A stretch of 24,180 nt of DNA from assembly GCA_021795255.1 (NCBI GenBank), contig JAJYPQ010000013.1:1-24180 (forward strand). The letters are read 5' to 3'. The notes below the pieces were generated by a model. That model made no database searches and was not told the origin of the DNA. It worked only from the letters and a program-made list of their open reading frames with translations. Below, piece after piece: positions 7,671-16,420 of the stretch; the first letter of the stretch is position 1; every line of letters begins with the position of its first letter. Origin of the DNA: Pseudomonadota bacterium (GTDB lineage: Bacteria > Pseudomonadota > Gammaproteobacteria > Acidiferrobacterales > Acidiferrobacteraceae). Made by a program: the position numbers and the translations under genes.

Positions 7671-8954
7671 TCAACCACCGTGGGTCACAACCGCTCCCAG
7701 TTCAAATATCGGCATGTACATAGCGACAACCAAGGTCCCCACGATGACACCCAATACAACCATGATAATAGGCTCCATGAGGGTTGACATACGGCCCACC
7801 GTCTCGCTGACCTCCCCCTCATAGAAATCGGCTACCTTCTCGGCCATGATTTCGATGGCGCCCGTCTGCTCGCCGATCGCTAGCATATGGACCGCCATGG
7901 CGGGGAAAACACGGGTTTCCTTCAAGGAATCGGTAATATAACCACCCTCGAGAACCCGCTCGCGCGCGGCGTTCACGGCTTTTTCAATAATGACGTTATT
8001 GGATATTCGGGACAGCGTCTCCAAGGCTTCGTTAATGGGGACACCGGCCGCCTGCATAGTCGCTAGGGTCCGCATAAAACGCGCTACCGAACCTTTTAAG
8101 ATCACATCTCCTACGATAGGCAATTTCAGGGCGATTCGATCGACCGCGGTTCGAAACCCCATACTTTTACGGTAAGCGAACAAAAAGGCCCATATCACGG
8201 CGATCGGGATCAGAACGACCAGATACCAATGGCCGCGCATCCAGTTCGAAATATTGATCACGGCCTGGGTAAGGGCTGGGAGAGTCGCCCCAAAACTATC
8301 AAAGAGGTGGGCGAATACCGGAATCACGAAGATCATGAGAATGGCGGTCACGAGCATCATGACGGTAATAATGGACGCTGGGTAAATCATGGCCGAGCGA
8401 ATCTTCTTCTGCAAGGCTAAGGATTTCTCGCGATAATCGGCGAGACGCAAAAGAATCGTGTCGAGAATACCGCCCTGATCGCCGGCTGCGAGCAAGGAGA
8501 CGAATAAGCGATTGAAGTACTTCGGGTAGCGATTAAAGGCATCGGCAACGCGCTCGCCATCCTTGATGGGGGTCAGAATCCCTTCCAGCATCACCTTCAT
8601 CCCCTTGCTATCGCTTGCGGACGCCAATAACTCGAAGGCCTGCACCATAGGGACACCGGCATTGATCATAGTCGAGAGCTGCCGGATCATCACGACGATA
8701 TTGGATTCCTTGATCCCGCCAGTGCTCGAAAAGAGCGGTTTGGGTTTCTTTTTGACGGAGACGACCTGAAATCCGCGTTTACGCAGCATCGCGCGCACGA
8801 TCGCGACCGAAGCAGCCTCCATTTCGCCTTTTTGGATAGCCGCTTTGGCATCGTTCGCAGGGCGCGCCTGCCATTGGAAGAGAATCGCCTTCGGTCCCGC
8901 CTTTTTCTTAGGAGCGGGAACGGTATCAGTACCGGCTTTAACCGCGGTTGCCAT
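7671..8954 (-). CDS. pilC: PilC, T4P inner-membrane platform protein
   Basis: PilC is the polytopic platform on which the PilB and PilT ATPases act to insert or remove pilin subunits. The 427-residue protein has two T2SF domains. The first, from about residue 85, contains MIRQLSTMINAGVPMVQAFE. The second, from about residue 290, contains FMRTLATMQAAGVPINEALE. Three hydrophobic segments (about 190-215, 240-262 and 395-420) match the family. The N-terminus (about residues 1-30) is Lys/Ala/Pro-rich and slightly extended. SD-like AGAGGA lies 7 bases before the ATG. pilB and pilD, its usual neighbours, are not adjacent. GspF in the T2SS operon at the right edge is its homologue, but this copy belongs with the pilus genes by position and by the PilC-type sequence. 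Confidence 0.92.
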   Translation of the reverse strand: MATAVKAGTDTVPAPKKKAGPKAILFQWQARPANDAKAAIQKGEMEAASVAIVRAMLRKRGFQVVSVKKKPKPLFSSTGGIKESNIVVMIRQLSTMINAGVPMVQAFELLASASDSKGMKVMLEGILTPIKDGERVADAFNRYPKYFNRLFVSLLAAGDQGGILDTILLRLADYREKSLALQKKIRSAMIYPASIITVMMLVTAILMIFVIPVFAHLFDSFGATLPALTQAVINISNWMRGHWYLVVLIPIAVIWAFLFAYRKSMGFRTAVDRIALKLPIVGDVILKGSVARFMRTLATMQAAGVPINEALETLSRISNNVIIEKAVNAARERVLEGGYITDSLKETRVFPAMAVHMLAIGEQTGAIEIMAEKVADFYEGEVSETVGRMSTLMEPIIMVVLGVIVGTLVVAMYMPIFELGAVVTHGG

Positions 8955-9404
8955 ACCCTATCCTCTCTGAATCACAAGCCACCATCTTACCACTCCCGAA
9001 AAAGCGGTCTTATACCCTCACAAGCTTAACGTAGACGTTCGCAGCCAATCCAGCAAGGTCGGTGGTCGGTCGAGTCATTTGCTACCGCCATTCTCCGTCA
9101 TATTGACTAAAAATCCGATGTTACTGTCCCTCGCATCCCGGATCTCCCCTAAAAGAGAGAGGGTAGGGAGCCACAACCCACGGCCCCATGGTGACCAAAA
9201 ATGCTCAAACGGCCGTTCAGAAGCCGGAGGCTGCCTCGCCAAGAGGCTGGGCGGCCCCTAAAACACCGAATCGGCGCGGAAACACGGGCGGTGACCGGGC
9301 GCTAGCGACCATCGAGCGCGGTATCAGAACTTGCGGCAAGCCCCGTTTTACGCTTCACTCGCCCAGCTCAACACCCCGTGTCGCCGCAACCGATAGGATT
9401 GTCT
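8955..9404. other. Divergent gap between pilC and the PLD-like gene
   Basis: About 450 bases between two divergent genes, so promoters for both should lie here. Apart from the two SD sequences and a purine-rich AGAGAGAGGG stretch near 9155, I see no strong -35/-10 pair, hairpin or repeat. A 76-codon plus-strand frame from 9188 has no SD and no motif and is not called. Confidence 0.5.
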
Positions 9405-10268
9405 ATGGTTTTTATTGAACCCCGCGCCGGAATCGCGCCTTTTATCCGCTTTATCGAAGAGGCTCGAGGCGATCTTGATATCAACGCCTACCTCGCGACC
9501 GATCACAAGGCCTTAAGAGCCATACGGGGGGCCGTGGATCGGGGCGTCAGGGTGCAGGTGTTGGTCGCTCGCCACCCCTATGGGGGCCGGCCGCGCGCCG
9601 AGATCGCGCGCTTAAACGCGACCGGTGCCCACGTACGCTACGCCCCGCGCCGCTTCAGTGGCCGTTACGTCTTTGACCATGCCAAATATATGGTGTCCGG
9701 GGACACAGCGGAGATAGGCAGCGCCAACCTCACCTGGTCTGCCTTTCACAAAAACCGCGAGTACATCTGGATGGGCCGGAATGTGGCGGTAGCCCAAGCC
9801 TTGCGGGCCGTCTTTTCAGCGGACTGGCAGCGCAAAGTAGCAGGCCCGCTGCCACGAAAGAGCTTGGTCCTAGCGCCTGGCGCGACCACAGCCCTCGTCC
9901 GCGCCATACGAGCTCCCGGTCGGATGTGCATTGAGACCGAGGAATTGGGTCGGGATCGGGCCTTACTTGCAGCACTACGGGTCAAAGGAAGCGCCGTACA
10001 CCTTCTCCTCCCGTCGCGTCTCAGTCCCTATGATAGGGGCATCGCGCAGATCGTCGCATCCTATGGCGTCCATGTCCGCTATCTCGCCAAACCCTACCTC
10101 CATGCCAAACTCATTGCCGGAATACACACCGCCTTTATCGGGTCTGAGAACTTCAGCGTCACGAGCCTCGTTCACAACCGGGAGGTGGGCATCCTGCTCA
10201 AAGGGCGGGATGCCCGGACCCTCGACCATCAGTGTGAGCGCGATTGGGATCAGGGGGTGGCGCACTGA
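9405..10268 (+). CDS. Phospholipase D-superfamily protein with altered HKD motifs
   Basis: A small two-lobed PLD-fold protein of 287 residues. Lobe one carries DHAKYMVSGDTAEIGSANLT (H92, K94) and lobe two LHAKLIAGIHTAFIGSENFS (H233, K235). Both keep the catalytic His and Lys and the following GSxN. In both, the hairpin between Lys and Gly is one residue shorter than in the usual HxKx4Dx6GSxN. The usual Asp is displaced in lobe one and absent in lobe two. There is no signal peptide or membrane helix, which argues against classical cardiolipin synthase. A soluble phosphodiesterase, either nuclease- or lipase-like, is possible, but the substrate is unknown. The ATG at 9405 is chosen because AGGA lies 7 bases upstream. 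A GTG at 9378 in the same frame has no SD. The neighbours are unrelated. Confidence 0.75.
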   Translation: MVFIEPRAGIAPFIRFIEEARGDLDINAYLATDHKALRAIRGAVDRGVRVQVLVARHPYGGRPRAEIARLNATGAHVRYAPRRFSGRYVFDHAKYMVSGDTAEIGSANLTWSAFHKNREYIWMGRNVAVAQALRAVFSADWQRKVAGPLPRKSLVLAPGATTALVRAIRAPGRMCIETEELGRDRALLAALRVKGSAVHLLLPSRLSPYDRGIAQIVASYGVHVRYLAKPYLHAKLIAGIHTAFIGSENFSVTSLVHNREVGILLKGRDARTLDHQCERDWDQGVAH

Positions 10269-10379
10269 TTTTTACTCGTCCCAGCGCGCCGGCTGGCGAG
10301 AAAAGCGGATTTAGGCAAACGGCCGCCCTCCGTCGATCCCCTGCTGGCGCACGGTGTCATCGCGCGCGATGCTCTATCC

Positions 10380-13300
10380 TCAGTGTCCGCCCTGACGAGC
10401 GCCCGCTGCCGCCAAAATCGTCGACAACCATTGATTACTGAGTCGCTCCGCCAGGCGGTTCTGGCCTTGGCGAGCGGCGAGGTTATCGAGATCCACCCAG
10501 GCCAAGGGCTGATCCTGCTCAGCACAAGAAAACACTGCCCGGGTCCGTAATCCGGTCGTAGGATCGATCTGCCATTGCAGACACTGGGCGCAGACCCCCT
10601 TCATCATGCATTGCATGGGACTGCCCACCGTCGCAATCGCCTGAACATCTTCCTTAAAGAGCGGTTGCAGCACACCCTTCATGGCGCCCTGGAAGGCTTT
10701 CAAAAGACCAGTCGAACCCATCACCAGGACGCGATCGACATCGGCCAGGGCAATGGGCTTGGGCGGCAAATCCAAGCTGCCCTCGGCGTAGCGTTGAAGC
10801 AAGGCCACCATATCCGTGCCCTCGACTGCGATGTCTTGCGGCCGGCGCGCATGGATGCGCGGCCCTTGCGCCGTACACCACAGAATTTGATCCGCGGCCT
10901 CTTCCAGGCCGTCTTGATTATCGAGCTCTGAGGCCTTGGCAAAGGCCGCGACATAAATCACGCGATTACCCGCGGCGCGCAAGGCCGGGCCGATGTCGAG
11001 CATCACCGCCGCCCCCCAGCGCCCCGCCACCACGAGAACGGTCTGGCCGTTCGGTATCTCGGTCGGGGCGCCTGTGGGTCCCATGAGAACCAAGGGATCG
11101 CCCACCTTAAGGACTCCGACTACCCGGGCGGCGGCCCCCCACTGCAAGACCATAAGACGCACCCGATCGGCCTCGACCCCGGTACCGCTTACGGTCATCA
11201 CCGGGACTTGGAGTCGCGTGTTTTCGATGACTGTACTTTGCGACTCAAAAGTCTGGAGGCGGAAGAACTGCCCCGGCCGAAAGTTTTTGGCCGCCATAGG
11301 GGCCTTGACCCAGATCTCGGCAACCGCCGGGTTGGATCTATCGATGGCCGCGATCTGGGGCTCGAGAAGATGGCGCATGCGGCCCAAAAAGTCGGGGGCT
11401 AACTCGCGTTTTTTTGCCTGGGGCATGGCCGCCAAAAGCGCCATGATTTGCGGGAAAGCCACCTTGCTCGATGCCACGGCCTTTACGACACTGCCATGAA
11501 AGGCCGCATGCGTGTCACCCAAAAAGCTGACCCGATAGGCGCCTTCGCTATAGGACGTAAAGGGGCCGGTTTCGGGGGCCTTGCAATGCGCGGCTACCTG
11601 CACGGCCTGGAGATTCCCGCCGTGCGCCACATGGCCCTCGAAGTGATTGCCATCCAACACGAAGGTCCCAGGATATTCCCGCTCATAGATCGTATTGGGA
11701 ACCGTGCCGGCCGCCACCAACACCGTCCGCGCCGGAAGGCGCACCTCGTGGTCGCTCGCGATCCAGCGCCCCTCCACCTCGCGCATCCGGCGCAATACCA
11801 GGGTTTGCACGTGACCGTACTGATCGAGCTCGGCGGTCAGCGGATCCAGGCCTTCCGCGTAATAGAGGCCTTCTTGCAAGGCCTTTATCAGCTCCTCGTG
11901 GTTGCGAGTGTAGGCCGGCGAATTATTCATGCCCTTGCGATAAGCCAAGGTCACGCCACCCCAAGATCGCAGTAGCGGGATGAAGTTCGGCGCCTCGTTG
12001 GCACTGGCAGCCCGCTCCCGCTCGACACGCACCGCGTGCCCATGAACCAAAAACTCCTCTAAAATGACCAGATCTTCCGCCGATATGCCACCGCGGACCG
12101 CCTCAAGACCCATGCGCTCAACCATGAGTTCATAGCGCGCGAGTATCTTACTAACCTGCTTTATGTAGTAGGTCTGGACCTCGGTCGCCGTATCGACGGC
12201 GGTGAGGCCGCCGCCGATCACGACCGCCGGAAGCCGTACTTGGAGGTTGGCAAGACTTGTATCCTTACCGGCCCCCGTCAGCTGCAAGGCCATCAAAAAG
12301 TCGCTGGCTTGGCGCATCCCGCGCGCCAGGCTATTGCCCATGGGAACCACTCGCGGCAAGCCGGCTCCGGTCGCAATACAGACGTGATCAAAGCCCTGTT
12401 CCCAGGCATCGTCTAAGGTCATTGTGCCGCCGAAGCGCACACCGCCCACGATCCGCACGTTTTGGCGTCGGGCCAAGACGAGATAAATCAGCTTCAGGAA
12501 ATTTTTGTCCCAGCGTACGGTAATGCCGTATTCCGCGACCCCGCCAAATCCAAGGAGAATGCGTTCATCGAGGTCTTCGGTCCAAGAGGTCCAAGAAAAA
12601 ATCGGTCCCGTCACATCCTGGTCCGGTAAGGGTTCGATCTTTAAGCCATCAATACCGAGAACCGTACACCCCTCGTGGCTCAAGTAATGCGCCATCGTGA
12701 ATCCTGCAGGCCCCATGCCCACCACCAGAACCCTGCGGCCATTGTCGGGCTTTGGGAGATACTCCTGCGGCGACAAGGGATTCCAGCGCAACAAAAGGTC
12801 GTAGATCTCCACACCCCAAGGGAGGTCTAGCACATCGGTCAATATGCGAGTCTCGATCTCAGGGATATTCACCGGGTCCTGCTTTTGATAGATGCACGCC
12901 TTCATGCAATCGTTACAAATACGATGGCCGGTGGCGGGCAACAGAGGATTGTCGATCATAATGATGGCCAGAGCTGCGATATTAAAGCCGTCGCGGCGCA
13001 AGAGATTCATTTCCGAAATCTTCTCTTCAAGTGGACACCCGGTGAGAGTGACCCCCAGAGGATCGATCTTGAGCCCAAGCTCCGGCACGCCCTTCTTTTC
13101 GGGAAAACCCTTGGAGCAAAAGTCGCCATCGTGATCGTGACAATAGAGGCAATAATGCACCTCGCTTTGCACGTGGCGCCCGTCCATGCGGTAGTCCGTG
13201 AGATGGAACCCGTCGCGCCGCCGAAACCCGGCCGCTGGTCCCTCAGCCATTTCTACGCCATAACGTTCGACGCGCTGCACAGGAACCAAGTGCCCATGAT

Positions 13301-13934
13301 CAACGCGATCAGGGAGCTTGAAGCTGGACCATCCCGAGAACTCCGAGCGGATATCGGCATGGGTCAAGACGAAGGCGCACCAGCGGGTCAGGCGCTCAAT
13401 CTCGCCTTCGTAGCGAGCTTCATCATGTAACCACTGCTCGCCAAGCCGCGCCGTGGCCCACTCCCGATCGGCGAACGGCAAGCCCCGACGCTGGGCCTCG
13501 TCTTCGAGCCACTGGCTCAGATCAGCGAAGGTCTCGGGAAAATCTCCCCGGTAGCGCCGCGCCCGGCGTTGCACGAACTGCTTTTTGAACAACATGACCG
13601 CGTCGTGGCTCAAGGTCGCGGTCTGAAGCCCGGAAACCGCCTCTTCGATCTGGAAGAGGCGTGCAATAAATGCCTCGACATGGGGGGCTACCGCGAGCAG
13701 CAAAGTACTCTGCTCAAGAGGCGTGCGCGCCTCTTTACCCACGCGAAAGCTCGCCAACTGATTGGTAAGATCGCCATCGCGCTCCCCGAGATAGGCCAGA
13801 AACTCTTGATCAAGGCGCACCAAGTCCGGTTGGTGAAAGAGGTCCTCGTAATGCCACGGGCCGGCCAGATGAAGCCCCGGTCGCGTCGGCCTATCCTTAC
13901 TTGGAGTCCCTTTTGTCCTGTCGTCATCTGGCAT
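10380..13934 (-). CDS. Fused GltD/NfnB-like and PyrK/NfnA-like flavo-iron-sulfur oxidoreductase
   Basis: An 1184-residue cytoplasmic protein, apparently one polypeptide doing the work of two subunits. Residues 1-255 match nothing I recognise. Cysteines at 262, 265, 273 and 300, then C340-x2-C343-x3-C347, form an iron-sulfur region like the N-terminus of glutamate synthase small chain (GltD). A FAD-binding GMGPAG (406-411) and an NAD(P)-binding GGGLTAVDTATE (574-585) follow. From about 870 there is a ferredoxin-reductase/PyrK-like part: an FRPGQFFRLQ flavin site (885-894), a nucleotide-binding region around 966-982, and a terminal [2Fe-2S] set at C1109, C1115, C1118 and C1137. NfnAB enzymes, with this pair of modules as separate chains, couple NADH, NADPH and ferredoxin by electron bifurcation. 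Bifurcation here is only inference, since the electron partners are unknown. It stands alone, convergent with the PLD-like gene and divergent from the next gene. The SD (AGGG, 7 bases away) is modest. Confidence 0.82.
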   Translation of the reverse strand: MPDDDRTKGTPSKDRPTRPGLHLAGPWHYEDLFHQPDLVRLDQEFLAYLGERDGDLTNQLASFRVGKEARTPLEQSTLLLAVAPHVEAFIARLFQIEEAVSGLQTATLSHDAVMLFKKQFVQRRARRYRGDFPETFADLSQWLEDEAQRRGLPFADREWATARLGEQWLHDEARYEGEIERLTRWCAFVLTHADIRSEFSGWSSFKLPDRVDHGHLVPVQRVERYGVEMAEGPAAGFRRRDGFHLTDYRMDGRHVQSEVHYCLYCHDHDGDFCSKGFPEKKGVPELGLKIDPLGVTLTGCPLEEKISEMNLLRRDGFNIAALAIIMIDNPLLPATGHRICNDCMKACIYQKQDPVNIPEIETRILTDVLDLPWGVEIYDLLLRWNPLSPQEYLPKPDNGRRVLVVGMGPAGFTMAHYLSHEGCTVLGIDGLKIEPLPDQDVTGPIFSWTSWTEDLDERILLGFGGVAEYGITVRWDKNFLKLIYLVLARRQNVRIVGGVRFGGTMTLDDAWEQGFDHVCIATGAGLPRVVPMGNSLARGMRQASDFLMALQLTGAGKDTSLANLQVRLPAVVIGGGLTAVDTATEVQTYYIKQVSKILARYELMVERMGLEAVRGGISAEDLVILEEFLVHGHAVRVERERAASANEAPNFIPLLRSWGGVTLAYRKGMNNSPAYTRNHEELIKALQEGLYYAEGLDPLTAELDQYGHVQTLVLRRMREVEGRWIASDHEVRLPARTVLVAAGTVPNTIYEREYPGTFVLDGNHFEGHVAHGGNLQAVQVAAHCKAPETGPFTSYSEGAYRVSFLGDTHAAFHGSVVKAVASSKVAFPQIMALLAAMPQAKKRELAPDFLGRMRHLLEPQIAAIDRSNPAVAEIWVKAPMAAKNFRPGQFFRLQTFESQSTVIENTRLQVPVMTVSGTGVEADRVRLMVLQWGAAARVVGVLKVGDPLVLMGPTGAPTEIPNGQTVLVVAGRWGAAVMLDIGPALRAAGNRVIYVAAFAKASELDNQDGLEEAADQILWCTAQGPRIHARRPQDIAVEGTDMVALLQRYAEGSLDLPPKPIALADVDRVLVMGSTGLLKAFQGAMKGVLQPLFKEDVQAIATVGSPMQCMMKGVCAQCLQWQIDPTTGLRTRAVFSCAEQDQPLAWVDLDNLAARQGQNRLAERLSNQWLSTILAAAGARQGGH

Positions 13935-14344
13935 GATTCGGCCCTGAAAGTACTAACACGCGATTTAGGTCTTGATCTCACGCAAGCGCCACCGATCCGC
14001 GCGAAATCCCCTGCATTCTCAAGCCAGCCCGGCGCTGGCGCCTTGATCCTACCCCGCCCCTCGGTCGACCCTAAGCCTTGCGGGGTCCTAAAGATAACCC
14101 GAAACGCGCGGCGCGTCATAACGAATAGCAAGCGATCGCATCGGTGCCCCCTCAAAGCCGAAGAGCCTACCCAGGCCCCACCAAAGTCCTTAAGATAGCA
14201 AGTTCAGGAAAGGCCGCGAAGGAGGGACCGGACCTCAAGTCCGGGTTAGGCGGGACCCGAACCCCTTATCAAGTCAGCTCGGCGTCCCGAGAATAAGGGC
14301 CTGACACCCGATAACCGTAACCCTCCGACCCCCAAGGACTCGAC
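13935..14344. other. Divergent gap with structured segment
   Basis: 410 bases between the divergent oxidoreductase and COG2509-type genes, where the promoters of both must lie. Open frames that enter it from inside the oxidoreductase gene are shadows. No clear -35/-10 pair was found. The 120 bases nearest the plus-strand gene contain several inverted repeats, listed separately. An AAGGA lies 6 bases before the start at 14345. Confidence 0.5.
14228..14299 (+). promoter_or_regulatory. Cluster of inverted repeats, possible structured leader RNA
   Basis: Three structures can be read. CCGGAC (14228-14233) pairs with GTCCGG (14239-14244) over a 5-base loop. CCCTTAT (14263-14269) pairs with ATAAGGG (14293-14299) and encloses CTCGG-CGTC-CCGAG (14278-14291). 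Alternatives exist: CGGGT (14242-14246) with ACCCG (14255-14259), or CGGGAC (14251-14256) with GTCCCG (14284-14289). These would be exclusive with the first set. The cluster ends 45 bases before the start codon. It could be a regulatory leader, a small RNA or a REP-like repeat. No known riboswitch class is recognised. Confidence 0.3.
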
Positions 14345-15955
14345 ATGCTGCGATTACTGGAAGTCCGCCTCCCCCTGGATCACACAGACGCAGACCTCAC
14401 AACCGCAGTGTGTACCATCCTCGGCATAAAGCCCTCGGACATCCTCGCCTGCGCCATCGCAAGACGCGGTTATGACGCGCGAAAACCGGACCACATCCTT
14501 CTTGTTTACACGCTCGACGTCAGCGTGAAAGATCCGGCGGCGCTCCTGAAGCGTCACCGCAATAACCGCCGAGTCAGCGCAACGCCCGATGCGTCTTACC
14601 GCCCCGAAACCCCCGTATCGTATTCTCCGCGACTGCGACCCGTCGTGATAGGCCTAGGACCATCCGGCCTTTTTGCCGGACTCGTGCTCGCCCAACTAGG
14701 TTTGCGGCCTCTGATTCTCGAGCGGGGCAAACCCGTCCGGGAACGAACTCGAGATACCTTTGCCCTGTGGCGGCAGCGGATCCTCAACCCCGAGTCCAAT
14801 GTGCAATTCGGCGAGGGCGGGGCCGGGACGTTTTCGGACGGCAAACTCCATAGCCAAATCAGCGACCCCCATCATTATGGACGCAAGGTCTTGGAGGAGT
14901 TCGTCAAAGCCGGTGCTCCCGCTGAGATCCTTTATGTGAGTAAACCCCACATCGGCACCTTCCGCTTAGTCGCGGTCGTAGAAAAGATGCGCGCCACTAT
15001 CGAAGCTCTCGGTGGAACCATAGAGTTCCAGAGCCGTGTCAGCGACCTTGATCGCGAGGATGGTGCGATGCGCGGTGTCACACTCGCCGATGGACGCACG
15101 ATAGGGGCTCATCATGTCATCCTGGCGATCGGCCACAGCGCTCGCGATACCTTCCAGATGCTGTCTGATCGGGGCGTCTTCCTGGAAGCCAAACCTTTTT
15201 CTATCGGCTTTCGGATCGAGCACCCACAATCGCTCATTGACCGTTGCCGCTTTGGGCGCCATGCCGGACATCCGCTACTCGGCGCCGCCGACTACAAGCT
15301 CGCCTACCACGGCCGTCAAGGCCGCTCCGTTTATAGCTTCTGCATGTGTCCCGGGGGCACGGTGGTGGCTGCTGCGTCCGAACCGGGGCGCGTCGTGACT
15401 AACGGCATGAGTCAGTATTCGCGCAACGAGCGCAACGCCAATAGCGCCCTTGTGGTGGGTGTGACCCCAGCCGACTTTCCGGGGGGACCGCTCGCGGGTA
15501 TCGACTTTCAGCGCCACTGGGAGGAGCGCGCCTACATCCTGGGTGGCGGCAACTACGAGGCGCCTGCGCAAAAACTGGGGGACTTTCTCGCAGGCAGGCC
15601 CAGCACCGGGCCCGGTAGCGTCATCCCGTCATACCAGCCGGGTGTGCGGTGGGGAGACCTCGGTCACGCGCTTCCTGACTACGCCATTGCCGCCCTACGC
15701 GAAGCGCTGCCGCACTTTAGCCAAAGTATTGCCGGCTTCGCGCTTCCCGATGCGGTACTGACAGGCGTCGAGACCCGTACCTCAGCACCTCTACGCATCA
15801 CGCGAAACGACGATCACCAAAGCTTCAATACCCGTGGCCTCTATCCCACGGGCGAGGGCGCAGGCTATGCCGGTGGCATCCTCTCGGCTGCGATTGACGG
15901 TATCAAAGCCGCCGAAGCAGTGGCCCGCACGCTGGCCTCTTCTCACAGCCACTGA
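14345..15955 (+). CDS. COG2509-type FAD-dependent dehydrogenase
   Basis: A 536-residue soluble flavoprotein of the widespread family annotated as NAD(FAD)-utilizing dehydrogenase, whose substrate is not established. Residues 1-80 form the small N-terminal domain typical of the family. The FAD-binding GLGPSGLFAG is at 103-112, followed by LERGKPVRERT. The family signature FGEGGAGTFSDGKL lies at about 155-170. VILAIGHSARDTF (about 259-271) and a C-terminal LYPTGEGAGYAGGI close the FAD site. Length and motif order fit the family. The ATG has AAGGA 6 bases upstream. It is monocistronic: the upstream gene is divergent and the downstream GNAT gene convergent, 19 bases away. Confidence 0.88.
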   Translation: MLRLLEVRLPLDHTDADLTTAVCTILGIKPSDILACAIARRGYDARKPDHILLVYTLDVSVKDPAALLKRHRNNRRVSATPDASYRPETPVSYSPRLRPVVIGLGPSGLFAGLVLAQLGLRPLILERGKPVRERTRDTFALWRQRILNPESNVQFGEGGAGTFSDGKLHSQISDPHHYGRKVLEEFVKAGAPAEILYVSKPHIGTFRLVAVVEKMRATIEALGGTIEFQSRVSDLDREDGAMRGVTLADGRTIGAHHVILAIGHSARDTFQMLSDRGVFLEAKPFSIGFRIEHPQSLIDRCRFGRHAGHPLLGAADYKLAYHGRQGRSVYSFCMCPGGTVVAAASEPGRVVTNGMSQYSRNERNANSALVVGVTPADFPGGPLAGIDFQRHWEERAYILGGGNYEAPAQKLGDFLAGRPSTGPGSVIPSYQPGVRWGDLGHALPDYAIAALREALPHFSQSIAGFALPDAVLTGVETRTSAPLRITRNDDHQSFNTRGLYPTGEGAGYAGGILSAAIDGIKAAEAVARTLASSHSH

Positions 15956-15974
15956 CCATGAGCCCAAAATGGCC

Positions 15975-16418
15975 CTATTCGTCTGTCTTCGGGACCTGTA
16001 ACGGAAGTTTCAGTTTTCGACCGCCGGTCACGGCAAAGCCTTCGGTCTCGTAAAACCTCAAGGCCCTCGCGAATTCCGGCAATGGAGGCGTAGTCACCTC
16101 AAGCCGGGTCCAGGCCCTGGCAGCGGCCCTCTCTTTTAGCGCCTTAAGCAGTTCACGCCCGATACCACACGATCGAAAATCGGGACGAACATACAACTCC
16201 GCAATAACCCCGAAGACACCTTCCGCATACAGCGCGCAGCCCTCATAACAAGCGACAAATCCGAGATAGGCTTGAGTTGCCGGGTCGGTGGCGACAAACA
16301 CAATATAAGTCTCCCGGGTCATGAACGAACAGGCCCGGGCAATGGTCTCTGAGAGATCGAAATGAAAAGCCGGAGTGGAGATCGTTTGCATAATTTCAGA
16401 CAAGAGTTCGCCGACCAT
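15975..16418 (-). CDS. GNAT N-acetyltransferase, 5' end cut off by an IS605-type insertion
   Basis: The 147 residues from the first available ATG contain the GNAT core. Strand beta-4 with VIAELYVRPDFR leads into the acetyl-CoA pyrophosphate loop RSCGIG (82-87) and helix ELLKALKERAAARAW. A late FYETEGF motif closes the fold. The usual beta-1/alpha-1 start is missing. The frame continues upstream of the ATG as HEADVIAAM to base 16440, where the IS begins, and no other start codon or SD is available. Joining 16440 to 18498 restores a start (GTG 18514 or 18505), giving about 160 residues. The gene is therefore probably a broken remnant, and in its original form the gene after gspN. The acetylated substrate is unknown. 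A short product from 16418 could still be made but would lack part of the fold. Confidence 0.78.
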   Translation of the reverse strand: MVGELLSEIMQTISTPAFHFDLSETIARACSFMTRETYIVFVATDPATQAYLGFVACYEGCALYAEGVFGVIAELYVRPDFRSCGIGRELLKALKERAAARAWTRLEVTTPPLPEFARALRFYETEGFAVTGGRKLKLPLQVPKTDE

Positions 16419-16420
16419 GG

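Noticed and set aside
7455..7787. Open frames in both directions in the pilC-fimU gap
   Set aside because: Low-complexity Ser/Pro/Arg sequence without SD, partly overlapping pilC. Better explained as a regulatory gap.
9188..9418. 76-codon plus-strand frame before the PLD-like gene
   Set aside because: No ribosome binding site or recognisable motif, and it overlaps the PLD-like start in another frame. Cannot be supported as a gene.
10281..10296. Hairpin CCAGC-GCGCCG-GCTGG between the convergent PLD-like and oxidoreductase genes
   Set aside because: Only a 5-bp stem and no T-run on either strand, too weak to call a terminator.
13569..14198. 209-codon plus-strand frame at the 5' end of the oxidoreductase gene
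   Set aside because: Mostly antisense to the oxidoreductase N-terminus. No SD, no domain, and no continuation into the next gene's frame.
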